Assembly (NCBI GenBank): GCA_011371465.1 | Contig: DRQL01000214.1 | Coordinates: 1-5,322, forward strand | Source of the DNA: Gammaproteobacteria bacterium | GTDB taxonomy: Bacteria > Pseudomonadota > Gammaproteobacteria > DSM-19610 | Length of the DNA stretch: 5,322 nucleotides | Direction: 5' to 3' | Shown here: piece by piece, positions 5,307 to 5,322 of the stretch | Numbering within the stretch: position 1 is the first letter of the stretch | Layout of the letters: each line of letters opens with the position of its first letter | Notes under the pieces: generated by a model | Databases searched by the model: none | Told to the model about the DNA's origin: nothing | The model's input: the letters and a program-made list of their open reading frames with translations, nothing else | Position numbers and translations under genes: made by a program

Positions 5307-5322
5307 ATGGACAAACCTGCAA
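5307..5322 (+). CDS. Start of a downstream (probably host) gene, cut by window edge
   Basis: ATG at 5307 is preceded by AAGGAAG (5293-5299) with 7-base spacing and opens the frame MDKPA before the window ends. Only five codons are visible, so no product can be named. It lies beyond the attachment site and so probably belongs to the chromosome. Confidence 0.4.

Noticed and set aside
1..5322. CRISPR array, insertion sequence or rRNA
   Set aside because: No regularly spaced repeats, transposase-like frames, terminal inverted repeats or rRNA-like sequence were seen.

Overview
The window is a G+C-rich stretch (about two thirds G+C by eye) with every recognisable gene on the + strand and short or ATGA-overlapping junctions. 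It looks like the distal end of a small integrated phage-related element in a high-GC proteobacterium, probably gamma or beta: the tRNA remnant carries an encoded CCA and resembles proteobacterial tRNA-Ser(UGA). The species cannot be named from this sequence.

Layout, left to right. Positions 1-1215 encode a DnaB-type replicative helicase whose N-terminus lies beyond the left edge. It is followed by a small Cys-rich reading frame interrupted by an in-frame TGA (1212-1493), two small proteins I do not recognise (1423-1704 and 1714-2193), and a 612-residue fusion of an HK97-type prohead protease with a Mu gpT-like major capsid protein (2190-4028). A gene-free stretch of about 250 bases (4029-4281) is rich in dyad symmetry and lies just before a lambda Nu1-like terminase small subunit (4282-4773). 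About 400 bases without a convincing gene follow (4774-5178). These end in an AT-rich segment with a perfect DnaA box and repeated CCACAA/TTGTGG and CAATAG motifs. Positions 5179-5239 are the 3' part of a tRNA-Ser(UGA) gene without its 5' part, as expected for an attachment-site duplication. Probable host DNA resumes after it, with the start of another gene at 5307.

The interpretation is inference. The gene set is replication helicase, capsid protein, TerS and a tRNA attachment site. There is no large terminase, portal, connector, tail or lysis gene between the capsid gene and the end of the element. The order protease/MCP then TerS then att differs from a normal head module, which runs TerS-TerL-portal-protease-MCP. 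This fits a phage satellite, such as a PICI-like element, better than an intact prophage. In such a model the element replicates with its own helicase, marks its DNA for packaging with its own TerS and perhaps a cos site, and contributes its own capsid protein, while a helper phage supplies the rest. A deleted prophage remains the main alternative, because the left part of the element is not visible.
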